NCBI GenBank assembly: GCA_044221445.1
Contig: JBGAPF010000005.1
Span: 1 to 64,000 of the forward strand
Reading direction: 5' to 3'
Length of the DNA stretch: 64,000 bases
Source of the DNA: JBDHTS01 sp044221445
Lineage (GTDB): Bacteria > Pseudomonadota > Alphaproteobacteria > Micavibrionales > Micavibrionaceae
Positions 8,234 to 17,361 of the stretch are shown here, one piece after another. Every line of letters starts with the position of its first letter. Position 1 is the first letter of the stretch. Both the position numbers and the translations under genes were made by a program. A model generated the notes under the pieces. It was not told the DNA's origin. It saw only the letters and a program-made list of their open reading frames with translations, and did not search any database.

Positions 8234-10353
8234 AGCTTCATGCTCCGTAGATAGGTCATGAGGTCGTTCTGCGCTTTGTTGATGGCCGTCTGGCTTTCCT
8301 TGATCTCCGCGATAAGCTGGTTCAGGCGGTCTTCCTGGTCGTTCATCTGTTTCAGATATCGTTTGCCGAGATCGTTGTTCGACGACACGGTCTGAAGGTT
8401 CTGGCGCAGGCGATCCTGGTCCGCGACGATCTGCTGCCGCTCAGTCTCCAGCTGCTGCATACGGACCTGCGCCTGATAGACGACGGCGCGAAGGTCGCGG
8501 ACTTTCTCCAGGGCTTTGCGAAGGTCGGCGGGAAGGTTTTTGCCAGCCGCGGCCATGCGGTTGTCAAGGTCCTGGGGCGAGATGGCGTTCAGGGCAATGA
8601 CTTCGGTGTCGTCGCGGCGGAGGGTCAGTTTGATGTCCTGGACTTTTCCGGCGGGAACGGTGACGCGGACGCGATAATGGGTCTCGGTTTTTTCAGGTTC
8701 AGAGTCCGTGCCTTCCGGCTTCTGCATCTCCCAGCCTTCGCGGCGCGGTTGTTCCAGGATAATGGTGCGGTCTTCGTCATCGGGCGCCTTGATGGTGTAT
8801 GTGGTGGTGTTCAGCGTGACGATCTTCTGGTTCAGCATGCCGCCCGCGACGGTGATCAGGCCGAGGCTGCGGTCTTCCTGTTCCTGGCGGTCGATTTTGG
8901 TTTTTGAATCGAGCGCGAAGCTGATGAAGCGGTTTTCACCCTTCGGCACCATCGGCATTTCGGCGTCGCCGACGTGAAGAAGCGCGCCGCTGGCACCGTC
9001 GAACAATGTCAGGATACCCGGCGGCAGGCCGTTGCCGGTCTCGTTCGATACCGATACGGCGGCGAGCGGATGCTGGGCGTCGGTCTCGGGCTGGTAGACA
9101 TAAAGTTTTTCCGCCGACAGTTCCTGGCTGATGAAGGGCAGCATCAGCGTGTTGCCCGCGGGCAAGGTGACAGGCTGGCCGAATGTAAAGACAAGCTGAC
9201 TGGCGGTTTCTTGCGCGCTCGCTGAAGTGACGGTCGCCATACCCATGCTCGCGATACCGCCGGAGGACATGGGAGGCGCTTCGGGAACGGCCATATCGGC
9301 CATCGCCATATTGTCCATGGCGGCGGGCGCCGCAGCCATTTCAGTGGCAACCGCCGATTTCTGCATGGCGCGGAAACGCGCCGGGGCCATGCCCGGCTCT
9401 GAAGGGGACAGCTCATTCTGACCCTGTTCCGGTTTTCCTTCCCTGCGCGCCTCGGCAAACGTCCCCGTATCCACGCGCGGCAGGATGCGATTCATGACCT
9501 TGACCGGCAGTTCGGGGCGGGGCACGTAATAACTTTGATACAAGGCCTGCTGGTATGTCACAGGGGATCCGGACATCAGGGTGACGGTGACGTCGTGCCA
9601 GTCCTGGCCGGTCGTGTTTTCAAGCACGGCCCAGCCCTGGAGCGTGGCTTTGTCGCCAGGCTTCGCGGGCAGGACGAGGCGGTACGTGCTTTTCCACAGG
9701 GGCGCTTCCTGGATATAGGCCAGGCCGACGGACCGTTCGCCTTCGCCAAGCAGGCTGATCGTCAGGGCGCGCTGGTCCTTGATGCGGTTCGAGAACATGG
9801 CGCTTAACGCCCGGTCAAGCTGCGACTGAACACTCTTGTCGGTGAACTGCAACCGGTCGAGCGATTCCAGCAGCGCGGTGCGGATCCCGTCGACGGTCAG
9901 GACGCTGACGCGGTGGCGGGTAATGGTGCCGTGTTCCGTCTCTTCGTTTTCCTCGGTGACGCTCATCAGCTTGCCGGAGATCGCGCCTTTGCCTGTATTC
10001 ACCAGAACGTCGGCGCCCTGCAACGCGTTCAGGAGGCTGACAGGGGAGTTCAGGTCCTGCTGCGAAAACGGCAGATCGCGAAATGCCTGAGACAAGGGTT
10101 CACGGCCCGGAAGCGATATCCCGCCAAGCTTGCCCTGACCATCCGTCACGACCAGGCTTTTCAGGATATCGTCCACATGATCGAGGCGCACGGACAGGTC
10201 CACCGTCTGGTTGCCGGTAACCGTCCCTTCGTGCTGGTAAAGAGCCAGGCCGCTTGTGGTGATGACCACGCGTTTTAGCGGTAATTCGGCGGCCTGGGAC
10301 ACGGTAGCGCAAAAGAAGAATACGCATGTCAGAAAGGCGATGAGGCGCGGCAT
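8230..10353 (-). CDS. DUF4139 domain-containing exported protein
   Basis: This 707-aa protein has a signal peptide (MPRLIAFLTC...VSQAAE, cleavage near residue 23). The start at 10353 has AAGGAG seven bases upstream; the frame is open further upstream but without a better site. The N-terminal part (VVITTSGLALYQHEGTV) and the central RLVLPAKPGDKATLQGWAVL region fit DUF4139 proteins, whose biochemical role is not established. A Met/Ala/Pro-rich low-complexity segment lies at about residues 345-400. The last ~90 residues form a coiled coil rich in Gln/Glu/Arg ending LMTYLRSMKL. It lies 64 bases downstream of mprF on the same strand and may be co-transcribed, which suggests a periplasmic or envelope role. 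Confidence 0.85.
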   Translation of the reverse strand: MPRLIAFLTCVFFFCATVSQAAELPLKRVVITTSGLALYQHEGTVTGNQTVDLSVRLDHVDDILKSLVVTDGQGKLGGISLPGREPLSQAFRDLPFSQQDLNSPVSLLNALQGADVLVNTGKGAISGKLMSVTEENEETEHGTITRHRVSVLTVDGIRTALLESLDRLQFTDKSVQSQLDRALSAMFSNRIKDQRALTISLLGEGERSVGLAYIQEAPLWKSTYRLVLPAKPGDKATLQGWAVLENTTGQDWHDVTVTLMSGSPVTYQQALYQSYYVPRPELPVKVMNRILPRVDTGTFAEARREGKPEQGQNELSPSEPGMAPARFRAMQKSAVATEMAAAPAAMDNMAMADMAVPEAPPMSSGGIASMGMATVTSASAQETASQLVFTFGQPVTLPAGNTLMLPFISQELSAEKLYVYQPETDAQHPLAAVSVSNETGNGLPPGILTLFDGASGALLHVGDAEMPMVPKGENRFISFALDSKTKIDRQEQEDRSLGLITVAGGMLNQKIVTLNTTTYTIKAPDDEDRTIILEQPRREGWEMQKPEGTDSEPEKTETHYRVRVTVPAGKVQDIKLTLRRDDTEVIALNAISPQDLDNRMAAAGKNLPADLRKALEKVRDLRAVVYQAQVRMQQLETERQQIVADQDRLRQNLQTVSSNNDLGKRYLKQMNDQEDRLNQLIAEIKESQTAINKAQNDLMTYLRSMKL

Positions 10354-10417
10354 ACGGCTTCTCCTTATTGTCCGGTACGGCATGGTAACGCATCGGTGAC
10401 TAAGGGAAAAGGCCGGA

Positions 10418-12970
10418 TCATTTTTTGAACACACCCTGCAGCCCGCCGGAAATGACCGACGCCACGTTCATCAGGACCAGCGGAATGCGCAGGCCGGACG
10501 GGGCGGCCAGATAGCGGGGATGCCACTCGGGATCGAATTTCGCCTTATAAGCGTAAAGGCCTTCGAAATTGTAGAAGTCTTCGCCATGTTCGAAAATGAC
10601 ATTGCCGATCTTGTGCCAGAGCGGGGCAAGCGGATGTTTTTCAAGCCCGGACAGAGGGGCCATGCCAAGGCTGAACCATTTATATCCCTGATCCTGCCCC
10701 CAAAGGATCAGCTCAATCAGAAGATACTCCATCAGATTAGGCGGGGCGTCGGACGTATACCGCATCAGGTCGACGGCGAGGCCGTCCCTGTTATCGAGAT
10801 CCCAGATATTGGCAAAGGCAAGAATAACGCCTTCATGCTCGATCACGGCGACGCGGGTGCGCCGCAGGTAGTTCTCGTCGAAAAATCCAAGGGAAAAACG
10901 TTTCTCCCGCACATCCTTGTGCGCCAGCCATGTGTCGGAGATCTCGCGCAGGCGCGGCAGGGTCGATTCAAGGTCTTTAAGGCTCAACAGGCGGAGCGCA
11001 TAGCCCTGCTTCTGAAAGCGGTTACGGCTCTTGCGCTGGTTTTCACGCTTGCCGCCCGCAAGGGAAAAAGCCGCAAGATCGAGGCGCGCTTCCTCGCCGA
11101 TTTTAACCATGACCATGCCGAGATCGAGATAAAGCGGCAGATTGCGGTCGGAAACCTGATAAAAAACGGCCTGTGCGCCATACTGGTCGGCGGTCTCGCG
11201 GAACTTCCAGGCGAGGGTGTCGAAGGAGTCGGGATCGCCGACCGGGTCGCCCATCGCAATCCAGTATGCGGGCGCAGGGGCGTACATAATGAAGGCTTTG
11301 CCGTTGTCGCTCCAGATCAGGTTCTTGTCGCCCAGCAGCGCCAGGAAACCATCGGTGCCGTTCAGACCGCGGGCTATAGCACGGGCGCGCTCCAGTTCTT
11401 CGGCCGTAGGGGGTGCGATCTCCCGCCTCTTGACCCCCGCCATCATCCGGTAAAGCACATAGGCCGCGATGACGGCAACAGTCAGGAGCAGGGCGCGCAG
11501 GAACCTGGATGCGTTGCCTTTATAGGAAAAATGCCACCAGAGATCGTTGGCGTAATGAAGGTGATGGTAGGCGAAATAACCTACCCAGCAACTGATGATC
11601 ACCACGATAGCGATCATCGCGGCCCATCCGCGGTTCATCGGTATAGTCAGAAGCGATCCATGTCCGTCGAAATGGCGGCGCGCCGGAAGAAGGATGAGGA
11701 TCATGAAGATCATCATGATATCTTCCTTCCAGTCGATATCGCGCAGGAAGACCGCGGCCGCGCCGATGCAAAGGACGAGAATGCTGGCCAGCCACGAAGA
11801 CGTAATTCTGAGGCGGACGGCACGCGCCAGAAGAAGCAGGACAATGCCCGTCAGGCTTGCCGTCAAATGCGCAATTTCAATGACGGCCAGCGGTACGGCC
11901 TGACGGAGGCGTTCGAGATGATGCGGTTCCGCGGGCGTTGCGCCAGAGATCAGCAGGAACGCGCCACAGCAGAAGAGCAGCATCGAAAAAATGGCGGGCA
12001 GGCTCTGATCGAGCGCGGAGGAGAGAAGGGGGCTGCCGCGCACCAGCCGTTCGCCGTGATGGCGCAGCTCATAGAAAAACAGTCCGAGACCGGCCAGCGC
12101 AAGCGGCAGGAAATAATAGATGATCCTGTACATGACCAGGGCGCTGAGGATATCCGCCGAGGAAAATTCAGGTCCGGCCAGCCAAATGAATACGCCTTCG
12201 AAAACACCGATCCCGCCCGGCACCTGGCTGAGCAGGCCAGCCAGCAGGGCCAGGACATAGATGGCAAGAAAGCCCGCAAAGGGCATCGGCGCATTGACGC
12301 TTATGAACACATAAAGAATGCTGGCCGCCAGCAGCATCTCTATGACGCCGATCACGCTCTGCATAAGAGCCAGGCTGGGCGAGGGCATGCGGAATTCGTA
12401 ATTCCTGATCTTCAGCGTGCCACGCACGAACAGGATGGCCGCCCAATAGATGCCAAGCCCTGCCGCGCTGGCCAGAGTCGCGCCATGCACCAGCGCCGGT
12501 TCGGCCTGGCCCTGTTTCATCGCCTCGGGCATGAACAGGCTGAGGCCGGTCTCAAGAGTGAACGCGGCGATCAGAAAAGTCAGGGCGGAAAACATCGCGA
12601 TTTTGAGGATGTCCCAGCCAGGGACGCCGCTGGCGTTATAAAACCGGTAACGGACAGACGTCCCGGTGACCAGGGCGTGGCCGGTATTGTTGCTTATGGC
12701 GTAGCTGATCAGCGAGGCGATCATAATGCGGCGATAAGGAACCCTGTGCCCGGCATATTTGACGCCTAGCCAGTCATAGCCGGACAACATCATGTAATTA
12801 AGCACGGTCAGGACGCACGCGAGCAACACCAGGCCCGGCGGCATGTCGCGCAGGGCGCGCAGGATTTCACCGAGCGGGTGAGTCGTCACCTGGCGGTGCA
12901 CGATCAGCGCCGCCACAAGGAACAACAGATAGGGAAGGATAAGGCCGATCCTGTGAAGGATTTTCAGCAT
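10418..12970 (-). CDS. mprF: MprF, aminoacyl-phosphatidylglycerol synthase/flippase
   Basis: This protein is 850 aa from ATG 12970; an in-frame TTG at 13030 would add 20 residues unlike the family start. The N-terminal ~500 residues are a polytopic membrane domain (UPF0104-type flippase, with QVPGGIGVFEGVF). The C-terminal ~310 residues are the cytosolic DUF2156 transferase domain, with SDNGKAFIMYAPAPAYWIAM, DPVGDP, NRFQKQGY and GMAPLSGLEKHPLAPLW near the end. MprF moves an amino acid, lysine or alanine, from aminoacyl-tRNA to phosphatidylglycerol and flips the product, lowering surface negative charge and susceptibility to cationic peptides. The amino-acid specificity cannot be read from the sequence. 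It is the usual size for full-length two-domain MprF. Confidence 0.93.
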   Translation of the reverse strand: MLKILHRIGLILPYLLFLVAALIVHRQVTTHPLGEILRALRDMPPGLVLLACVLTVLNYMMLSGYDWLGVKYAGHRVPYRRIMIASLISYAISNNTGHALVTGTSVRYRFYNASGVPGWDILKIAMFSALTFLIAAFTLETGLSLFMPEAMKQGQAEPALVHGATLASAAGLGIYWAAILFVRGTLKIRNYEFRMPSPSLALMQSVIGVIEMLLAASILYVFISVNAPMPFAGFLAIYVLALLAGLLSQVPGGIGVFEGVFIWLAGPEFSSADILSALVMYRIIYYFLPLALAGLGLFFYELRHHGERLVRGSPLLSSALDQSLPAIFSMLLFCCGAFLLISGATPAEPHHLERLRQAVPLAVIEIAHLTASLTGIVLLLLARAVRLRITSSWLASILVLCIGAAAVFLRDIDWKEDIMMIFMILILLPARRHFDGHGSLLTIPMNRGWAAMIAIVVIISCWVGYFAYHHLHYANDLWWHFSYKGNASRFLRALLLTVAVIAAYVLYRMMAGVKRREIAPPTAEELERARAIARGLNGTDGFLALLGDKNLIWSDNGKAFIMYAPAPAYWIAMGDPVGDPDSFDTLAWKFRETADQYGAQAVFYQVSDRNLPLYLDLGMVMVKIGEEARLDLAAFSLAGGKRENQRKSRNRFQKQGYALRLLSLKDLESTLPRLREISDTWLAHKDVREKRFSLGFFDENYLRRTRVAVIEHEGVILAFANIWDLDNRDGLAVDLMRYTSDAPPNLMEYLLIELILWGQDQGYKWFSLGMAPLSGLEKHPLAPLWHKIGNVIFEHGEDFYNFEGLYAYKAKFDPEWHPRYLAAPSGLRIPLVLMNVASVISGGLQGVFKK

Positions 12971-13043
12971 AACGGGAACGCACTGGTTATTTCGAACGCA
13001 TACAGTATAGCCACCGTACAGGCGCGGCAAACATTATATCGGC

Positions 13044-14075
13044 TTAGCCGGGCCATTCGAGGATGACTTTCCCGCACCGGCCGGATTTCATGATCTCGAA
13101 ACCTTCCTGAAAACGCTCTATGGGCAGGCGATGGGTGATGACCGGGCGGATATCAAGCCCGCTCTGGAGCATGGCGGTCATTTTATACCAGGTCTCGAAC
13201 ATTTCCCGCCCATAAATTCCCTTGATGACCAGGCCTTTGAAAATGATCTGGTTCCAGTCTATGGACATCGGACCGGGCGGGATGCCGAGCATCGCGATTT
13301 TGCCGCCGTGGTTCATGGTGGCGATCATACCCTTAAAGGCGCTTTCAATTCCCGACATCTCCAGCCCGACATCAAACCCCTCCGTCATGCCCAGCTTCGG
13401 CATGATGTTTTTCAAGGTTTCCTGGCGCGCGTCCATAGCATAGGTCGCGCCCAAAGTCTTCGCGAGGTCGAGGCGGTAGGGGTTTACATCCGTGACGACG
13501 ACATTGCGGGCGCCTGCGTGTTTGCAGACGGCAACGGCCATGACGCCAATGGGACCGGCGCCGGTAATCAACACATCCTCACCTGCAAGATCGAAAGACA
13601 GGGCGGTATGGACAGCGTTTCCGAACGGATCGAAGATGGCGGCAATGTCATCACCGATATCATCGGGAATCGGAAAGACATTGGTTGCGGGCAGGGACAG
13701 GTATTCAGCAAAACTGCCCTGACGGTTGACGCCGACGCCTTGCGTGTTGCGGCAGAGATGCCGTTTTCCGGCGCGGCAGTTACGGCAGTAGCCGCAGACG
13801 ATATGACCCTCACCTGACACTCTCTGACCCTTTTTCAGGTGCCTTACTTCCGATCCAATCCGCTCGATAACGCCAAAATATTCATGGCCGACGATCATCG
13901 GTACCGGGATCGTTTTCTGCGCCCATTCGTCCCATTTATATATATGCAGGTCCGTACCGCAGATGGCGCTCTTGCGTATTTTGATCAGAACGTCGTTGGG
14001 ACCGATATCGGGAACGGGCGCATCATCCACCTGCCAGATACCCGGTTCGGATTTGAGTTTGGCCAAACCTTTCAT
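13044..14075 (-). CDS. tdh: L-threonine 3-dehydrogenase
   Basis: This 343-aa zinc-dependent medium-chain dehydrogenase oxidises L-threonine to 2-amino-3-ketobutyrate with NAD. It shows the catalytic-zinc segment CGTDLHIYKWDEWAQ and GHEYFG, the structural zinc cluster CGYCRNCRAGKRHLC, and the Rossmann motif GAGPIGVMAV. Length matches E. coli Tdh (341 aa). ATG 14075 has AAGGAT upstream. Its pathway partner kbl lies upstream on the same strand, separated by one small gene, so the two probably form a threonine-to-glycine unit. Confidence 0.95.
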   Translation of the reverse strand: MKGLAKLKSEPGIWQVDDAPVPDIGPNDVLIKIRKSAICGTDLHIYKWDEWAQKTIPVPMIVGHEYFGVIERIGSEVRHLKKGQRVSGEGHIVCGYCRNCRAGKRHLCRNTQGVGVNRQGSFAEYLSLPATNVFPIPDDIGDDIAAIFDPFGNAVHTALSFDLAGEDVLITGAGPIGVMAVAVCKHAGARNVVVTDVNPYRLDLAKTLGATYAMDARQETLKNIMPKLGMTEGFDVGLEMSGIESAFKGMIATMNHGGKIAMLGIPPGPMSIDWNQIIFKGLVIKGIYGREMFETWYKMTAMLQSGLDIRPVITHRLPIERFQEGFEIMKSGRCGKVILEWPG

Positions 14076-14169
14076 GAAATCCTTTCCGATATGTCCGCAT
14101 TCGTAGAATTGGCATGCTACACTTTATAGTTCGTTTTCGCGGAAATTTTTTTCAAGCCTTATGTTATTG

Positions 14170-14457
14170 TTAAGATGAAACATTTTTTTCAGTTTGTTTG
14201 ATAGGCGCGTATATCCCGGCAAGTATATCGTGGTTCAAAAGCAAGTCCTTGGCCAGCAGGCGAAACTCCCGGCTCGCTTTCAAAAGACGTATTGTCTTCT
14301 CCATTTCGGCGCGGCGCCTTTCATGCTTCACGGCATTCTGGCTAGCCCGTTTCTTTCCGTTTTTCGTCCTAGGTCCGGTGGATTTCAGCCAAGGCTTGAG
14401 CGTACGAATACGTTCGGACTGGGCTGCGCGGCGTTCTGGTGTCCAGGTTTGGGGCAT
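14170..14457 (-). CDS. Small basic protein between kbl and tdh
   Basis: This 95-aa, Lys/Arg-rich protein begins MPQTWTPERRAAQSERIR and continues KPWLKSTGPRTKNGKKRAS. Short proteins with a WTPE(R)RAAQ...KPW...STGPRT pattern are common in Alphaproteobacteria and have no assigned function. Start ATG 14457 has a strong AAAGGAG six bases upstream and its own promoter-like elements at 14477-14505. It lies between kbl and tdh on their strand. The charge pattern suggests nucleic-acid binding, but there is no direct evidence. Confidence 0.75.
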   Translation of the reverse strand: MPQTWTPERRAAQSERIRTLKPWLKSTGPRTKNGKKRASQNAVKHERRRAEMEKTIRLLKASREFRLLAKDLLLNHDILAGIYAPIKQTEKNVSS

Positions 14458-14476
14458 ATGTCATCTCCTTTTGAAG

Positions 14477-14505
14477 AAAATAGGAAATAAGTCCCAATTT
14501 GTCAA
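14477..14505 (-). promoter_or_regulatory. Promoter-like element for the small gene and tdh
   Basis: On the reverse strand, TTGACA (14505-14500) is followed after exactly 17 bases by TATTTT (14482-14477), about 20 bases before the start codon at 14457. This is the best sigma-70-like match I saw in the window. It would let the small gene and tdh be transcribed independently of kbl. Confidence 0.5.
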
Positions 14506-14551
14506 TATGCATGCCTGCGTGTGGTTAAGGATAACGATGGTCCACGGTTTA

Positions 14552-15745
14552 TCAGGACACTATGCCGAGTTCCCTCCCCGTGGATTCAAAAGCGGCAACC
14601 GCGATATCGAGATGCTTTTTTTCATGGGCGGCGGACATCTGGGTCCGTATGCGTGCCTTGTTTTGCGGAACGACGGGATAGGAAAAGCCGACGACGTAAA
14701 TTCCCCGTTTCAGCATGGCTTCGGCGAACAGCCCGGCTTTGGCGGCGTCGTAAATCATCACGGGGATAATAGGATGTTCCCCCGGGAGAAGGTCGAAACC
14801 GGCCTTGGCCAGTTTTTCTCGGAAATATGCGCTGTTTTCTTTCACCGCCTGGCGCAGGGCCGCGCCTGCTTCAGTGGCCAGAAAGTCGAGCGTGGCGATG
14901 GCGGTCGCGGTGATAACGGGGGCAAGCGTGTTTGAGAACAGATAAGGACGGGAACGCTGACGGAGCCATTCTATTATAGTCGCATTGCCGGAGGTGTAGC
15001 CGCCGGAAGCGCCGCCCAGCGCTTTGCCGAGCGTGCCTGTAATGATGTGCACGCGGTCCCGGACCCCGAAATGCTCCGGCGTGCCCGCGCCGGTTTCGCC
15101 GATGAAACCGACCGCGTGGCTGTCATCCACCATCACCATAGCGTCGTATTTTTCGGCGAGAGCGCAGATGGCGGGAAGGTTGGCGAAGCTGCCGTCCATA
15201 GAAAAGACGCCATCGGTGGCGATCAGGCGGAAACGGGATTTTTGCGCTTCTTTCAGGCAGCGTTCCAGATCGTCCATATCGTTATTGTTGTAACGATAAC
15301 GCTGCGCCTTGCAGAGGCGTATGCCGTCGATGATGCTGGCATGGTTCAGCGCATCGCTGACGACAGAGTCGTTTTCATCGAGAATGGTCTCGAAGAGGCC
15401 GCCATTGGCGTCGAAGCAGGATGAGTAAAGAATCGTGTCTTCGGTTTTAAGAAAAGCGCTGAGTCTGCGTTCAAGCTCCTTATGAATGCCTTGCGTTCCG
15501 CAGATGAAACGGACGGACGCCATGCCGAAACCGTACTCGTCCAGCGCTTTGTGCGCCGCTTCGACCGATGCCGGATGACCGGCGAGCCCAAGATAATTAT
15601 TGGCGCATAAATTCAGGACGGATTTACCGCTTTGTAGAGTAATTTCAGCGCTTTGGGCGGATGTAATGACGCGTTCGGGCTTGTACAATCCGCCTGTGCG
15701 GACGGTCTTCAGCTCTGCTTTCAGGTGGTCCACAAGGGAAGGCAT
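14552..15745 (-). CDS. kbl: 2-amino-3-ketobutyrate CoA ligase (glycine C-acetyltransferase)
   Basis: This 397-aa PLP enzyme of the alpha-oxoamine synthase family cleaves 2-amino-3-ketobutyrate with CoA to glycine and acetyl-CoA, completing the Tdh pathway. Visible motifs include NLCANNYLGLAGHP near the N-terminus, GTQGIHKELERRLSAFL, DDSHAVGFIGETGAGTPEHF, and the PLP-lysine segment GTLGKALGGASGGYTSG. Length equals E. coli Kbl. ATG 15745 has AAGGAG eight bases upstream. It is divergent from the DEAD-box helicase gene. Confidence 0.95.
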   Translation of the reverse strand: MPSLVDHLKAELKTVRTGGLYKPERVITSAQSAEITLQSGKSVLNLCANNYLGLAGHPASVEAAHKALDEYGFGMASVRFICGTQGIHKELERRLSAFLKTEDTILYSSCFDANGGLFETILDENDSVVSDALNHASIIDGIRLCKAQRYRYNNNDMDDLERCLKEAQKSRFRLIATDGVFSMDGSFANLPAICALAEKYDAMVMVDDSHAVGFIGETGAGTPEHFGVRDRVHIITGTLGKALGGASGGYTSGNATIIEWLRQRSRPYLFSNTLAPVITATAIATLDFLATEAGAALRQAVKENSAYFREKLAKAGFDLLPGEHPIIPVMIYDAAKAGLFAEAMLKRGIYVVGFSYPVVPQNKARIRTQMSAAHEKKHLDIAVAAFESTGRELGIVS

Positions 15746-15860
15746 GGCAACTCCTTAACGGGGATTTGAGGATAACATGGTTGGCCAAATCCTGAAAATA
15801 CTTGATATTTCTAAGTATTCTCCTATAGGGTGCAGCATAGAATTTTTACAAAGAGACCTC

Positions 15861-17234
15861 ATGACGTTTGAAGATCTGGGCCTGGGGCCCGATATTTTGC
15901 GAGCGATCGCCGATTGCGGCTATACGACTCCGACCCCCATTCAGGAAAAAGCCATTCCCGTCGTGCTGATGGGCCGCGACGTCGTCGGCCTGGCGCAGAC
16001 GGGCACTGGCAAGACGGCGGGCTTCACCCTCCCCATGATCGAGATCCTAGCGGGCGGTCGGGCGCGGGCGCGTATGCCGCGCTCGCTGATCCTGGAGCCG
16101 ACACGCGAACTGGCGGCGCAGGTGGCGGAGAATTTCGACACTTACGGTAAGTACCATCCTCTTTCGAAGGCGCTGCTGGTCGGCGGCGAGTCGATGGGGG
16201 ACCAGCAGAAAATCCTGGAGCGGGGCGTCGACGTCCTGATCGCCACGCCGGGACGCCTTCTCGATCTGTTCGAGCGTGGCAATATCCTGCTGAACGACAT
16301 CAAGGTGCTGGTGATCGACGAGGCGGACCGGATGCTGGACATGGGGTTCATTCCGGATATCGAGAAGATCGTCAGCAAAATTCCGCCGATCCGCCAAACA
16401 CTTCTGTTCTCCGCCACCATGCCGCCCGAAATCAAGAAGCTGACCGAAAAATTCCTGAGCAACCCGAAATCGATCAGCGTCGAAGCGCCCGCGAAAGCGC
16501 CGGTGGAACAGTTTCTCGTAAAAGTTTCGCCCAAGGCGAAGCGCCAGGCGCTGCGCCAGATCATCCAGCAGGAAGAACTGAAAAACGCCTTCGTGTTCTG
16601 CAACCGGAAGCGGGAAGTCAGCGAACTGGCCAAATGGCTGAAAGACAAAGGATTCAACGCAGCGCCTATGCATGGAGACCTGATGCAGTCGGTGCGCACG
16701 CAAACCCTGAAAGATTTCAAGGAAGACAGGGTCTCCCTGCTGGTGTGCAGCGACGTGGCGGCCCGCGGCCTTGACGTCGATGCCGTTTCCCATGTCTTCA
16801 ATTACGACGTGCCGTTCAGCGCCGAAGATTATGTGCACCGTGTAGGCCGCACAGGCCGGGCCGGGCTCAAAGGCCGCGCCTGGTCGATCTCGACCGAGGA
16901 CGACGCGAAGCTGGTCAAAGCGATCGAAAAGCTGATCGGCAAAGATATTCCGGTCGTGGATCTCGGCCTGAGCGAACAGGTCGATTCGGGCGAGGCTCGC
17001 GAAGAGCGCCCGCCCGCCCGCCCGCGTGGAGGACGCAGACCGGAGCCGAAACGCGAACCAGCCGTTATGGCCGTTGAAAAAGAACGTGTCGCGGAGCCGC
17101 GCGAGCGGGCCGCGCCCCGGCGTGACAACCGGCCGCCCCAGGGCTATCCGCAGCCGCCCCGTGTCTATCGCGAACGCGATGACGACGGGCCGAATACGTT
17201 CGGGGACGATATTCCGGCGTTTTTACGTCGCTAA
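15861..17234 (+). CDS. DEAD-box RNA helicase (RhlE-like)
   Basis: This 457-aa cytoplasmic ATP-dependent RNA helicase starts at ATG 15861 (MTFEDLGLGPDILRAI); the frame extends upstream to 15777 without a ribosome binding site. Visible motifs are the Q motif (GYTTPTPIQEKAIP), motif I AQTGTGKT, Ia EPTREL, DEAD in VIDEADRMLDMG, SAT in FSATMPPEI, and HRVGRTGRAG. The C-terminal ~80 residues are Arg/Pro-rich and low complexity, as in RhlE proteins that use a basic tail for RNA binding. The likely role is ribosome biogenesis or RNA turnover. The exact subfamily is an inference. Confidence 0.9.
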   Translation: MTFEDLGLGPDILRAIADCGYTTPTPIQEKAIPVVLMGRDVVGLAQTGTGKTAGFTLPMIEILAGGRARARMPRSLILEPTRELAAQVAENFDTYGKYHPLSKALLVGGESMGDQQKILERGVDVLIATPGRLLDLFERGNILLNDIKVLVIDEADRMLDMGFIPDIEKIVSKIPPIRQTLLFSATMPPEIKKLTEKFLSNPKSISVEAPAKAPVEQFLVKVSPKAKRQALRQIIQQEELKNAFVFCNRKREVSELAKWLKDKGFNAAPMHGDLMQSVRTQTLKDFKEDRVSLLVCSDVAARGLDVDAVSHVFNYDVPFSAEDYVHRVGRTGRAGLKGRAWSISTEDDAKLVKAIEKLIGKDIPVVDLGLSEQVDSGEAREERPPARPRGGRRPEPKREPAVMAVEKERVAEPRERAAPRRDNRPPQGYPQPPRVYRERDDDGPNTFGDDIPAFLRR

Positions 17235-17243
17235 AGCCTCTAC

Positions 17244-17270
17244 GAAACGCCCGCAGGGCGTTTCAAGGTT
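17244..17270 (+). terminator. Hairpin after the helicase gene
   Basis: GAAACGCCC (17244-17252), GCA loop, GGGCGTTTC (17256-17264), followed by AAGGTTTTAAAA. The nine-base stem starts ten bases after the stop codon. This is a probable intrinsic terminator with a modest T-tract. Confidence 0.6.
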
Positions 17271-17361
17271 TTAAAAGGCCTTTTCTCCCATTTCCCTAAA
17301 AACTCCGCCTTGACGGTTCTGACAATTCCCACCACAATTGGCGCGGGTTTTCGGGGTTTTG

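Noticed and set aside
10520..12769. 749-codon open frame on the + strand antisense to mprF
   Set aside because: Its product is Gly/Arg/Gln/His-rich and featureless. The reverse strand encodes a clear two-domain MprF, so the open frame reflects codon bias in a G+C-rich gene.
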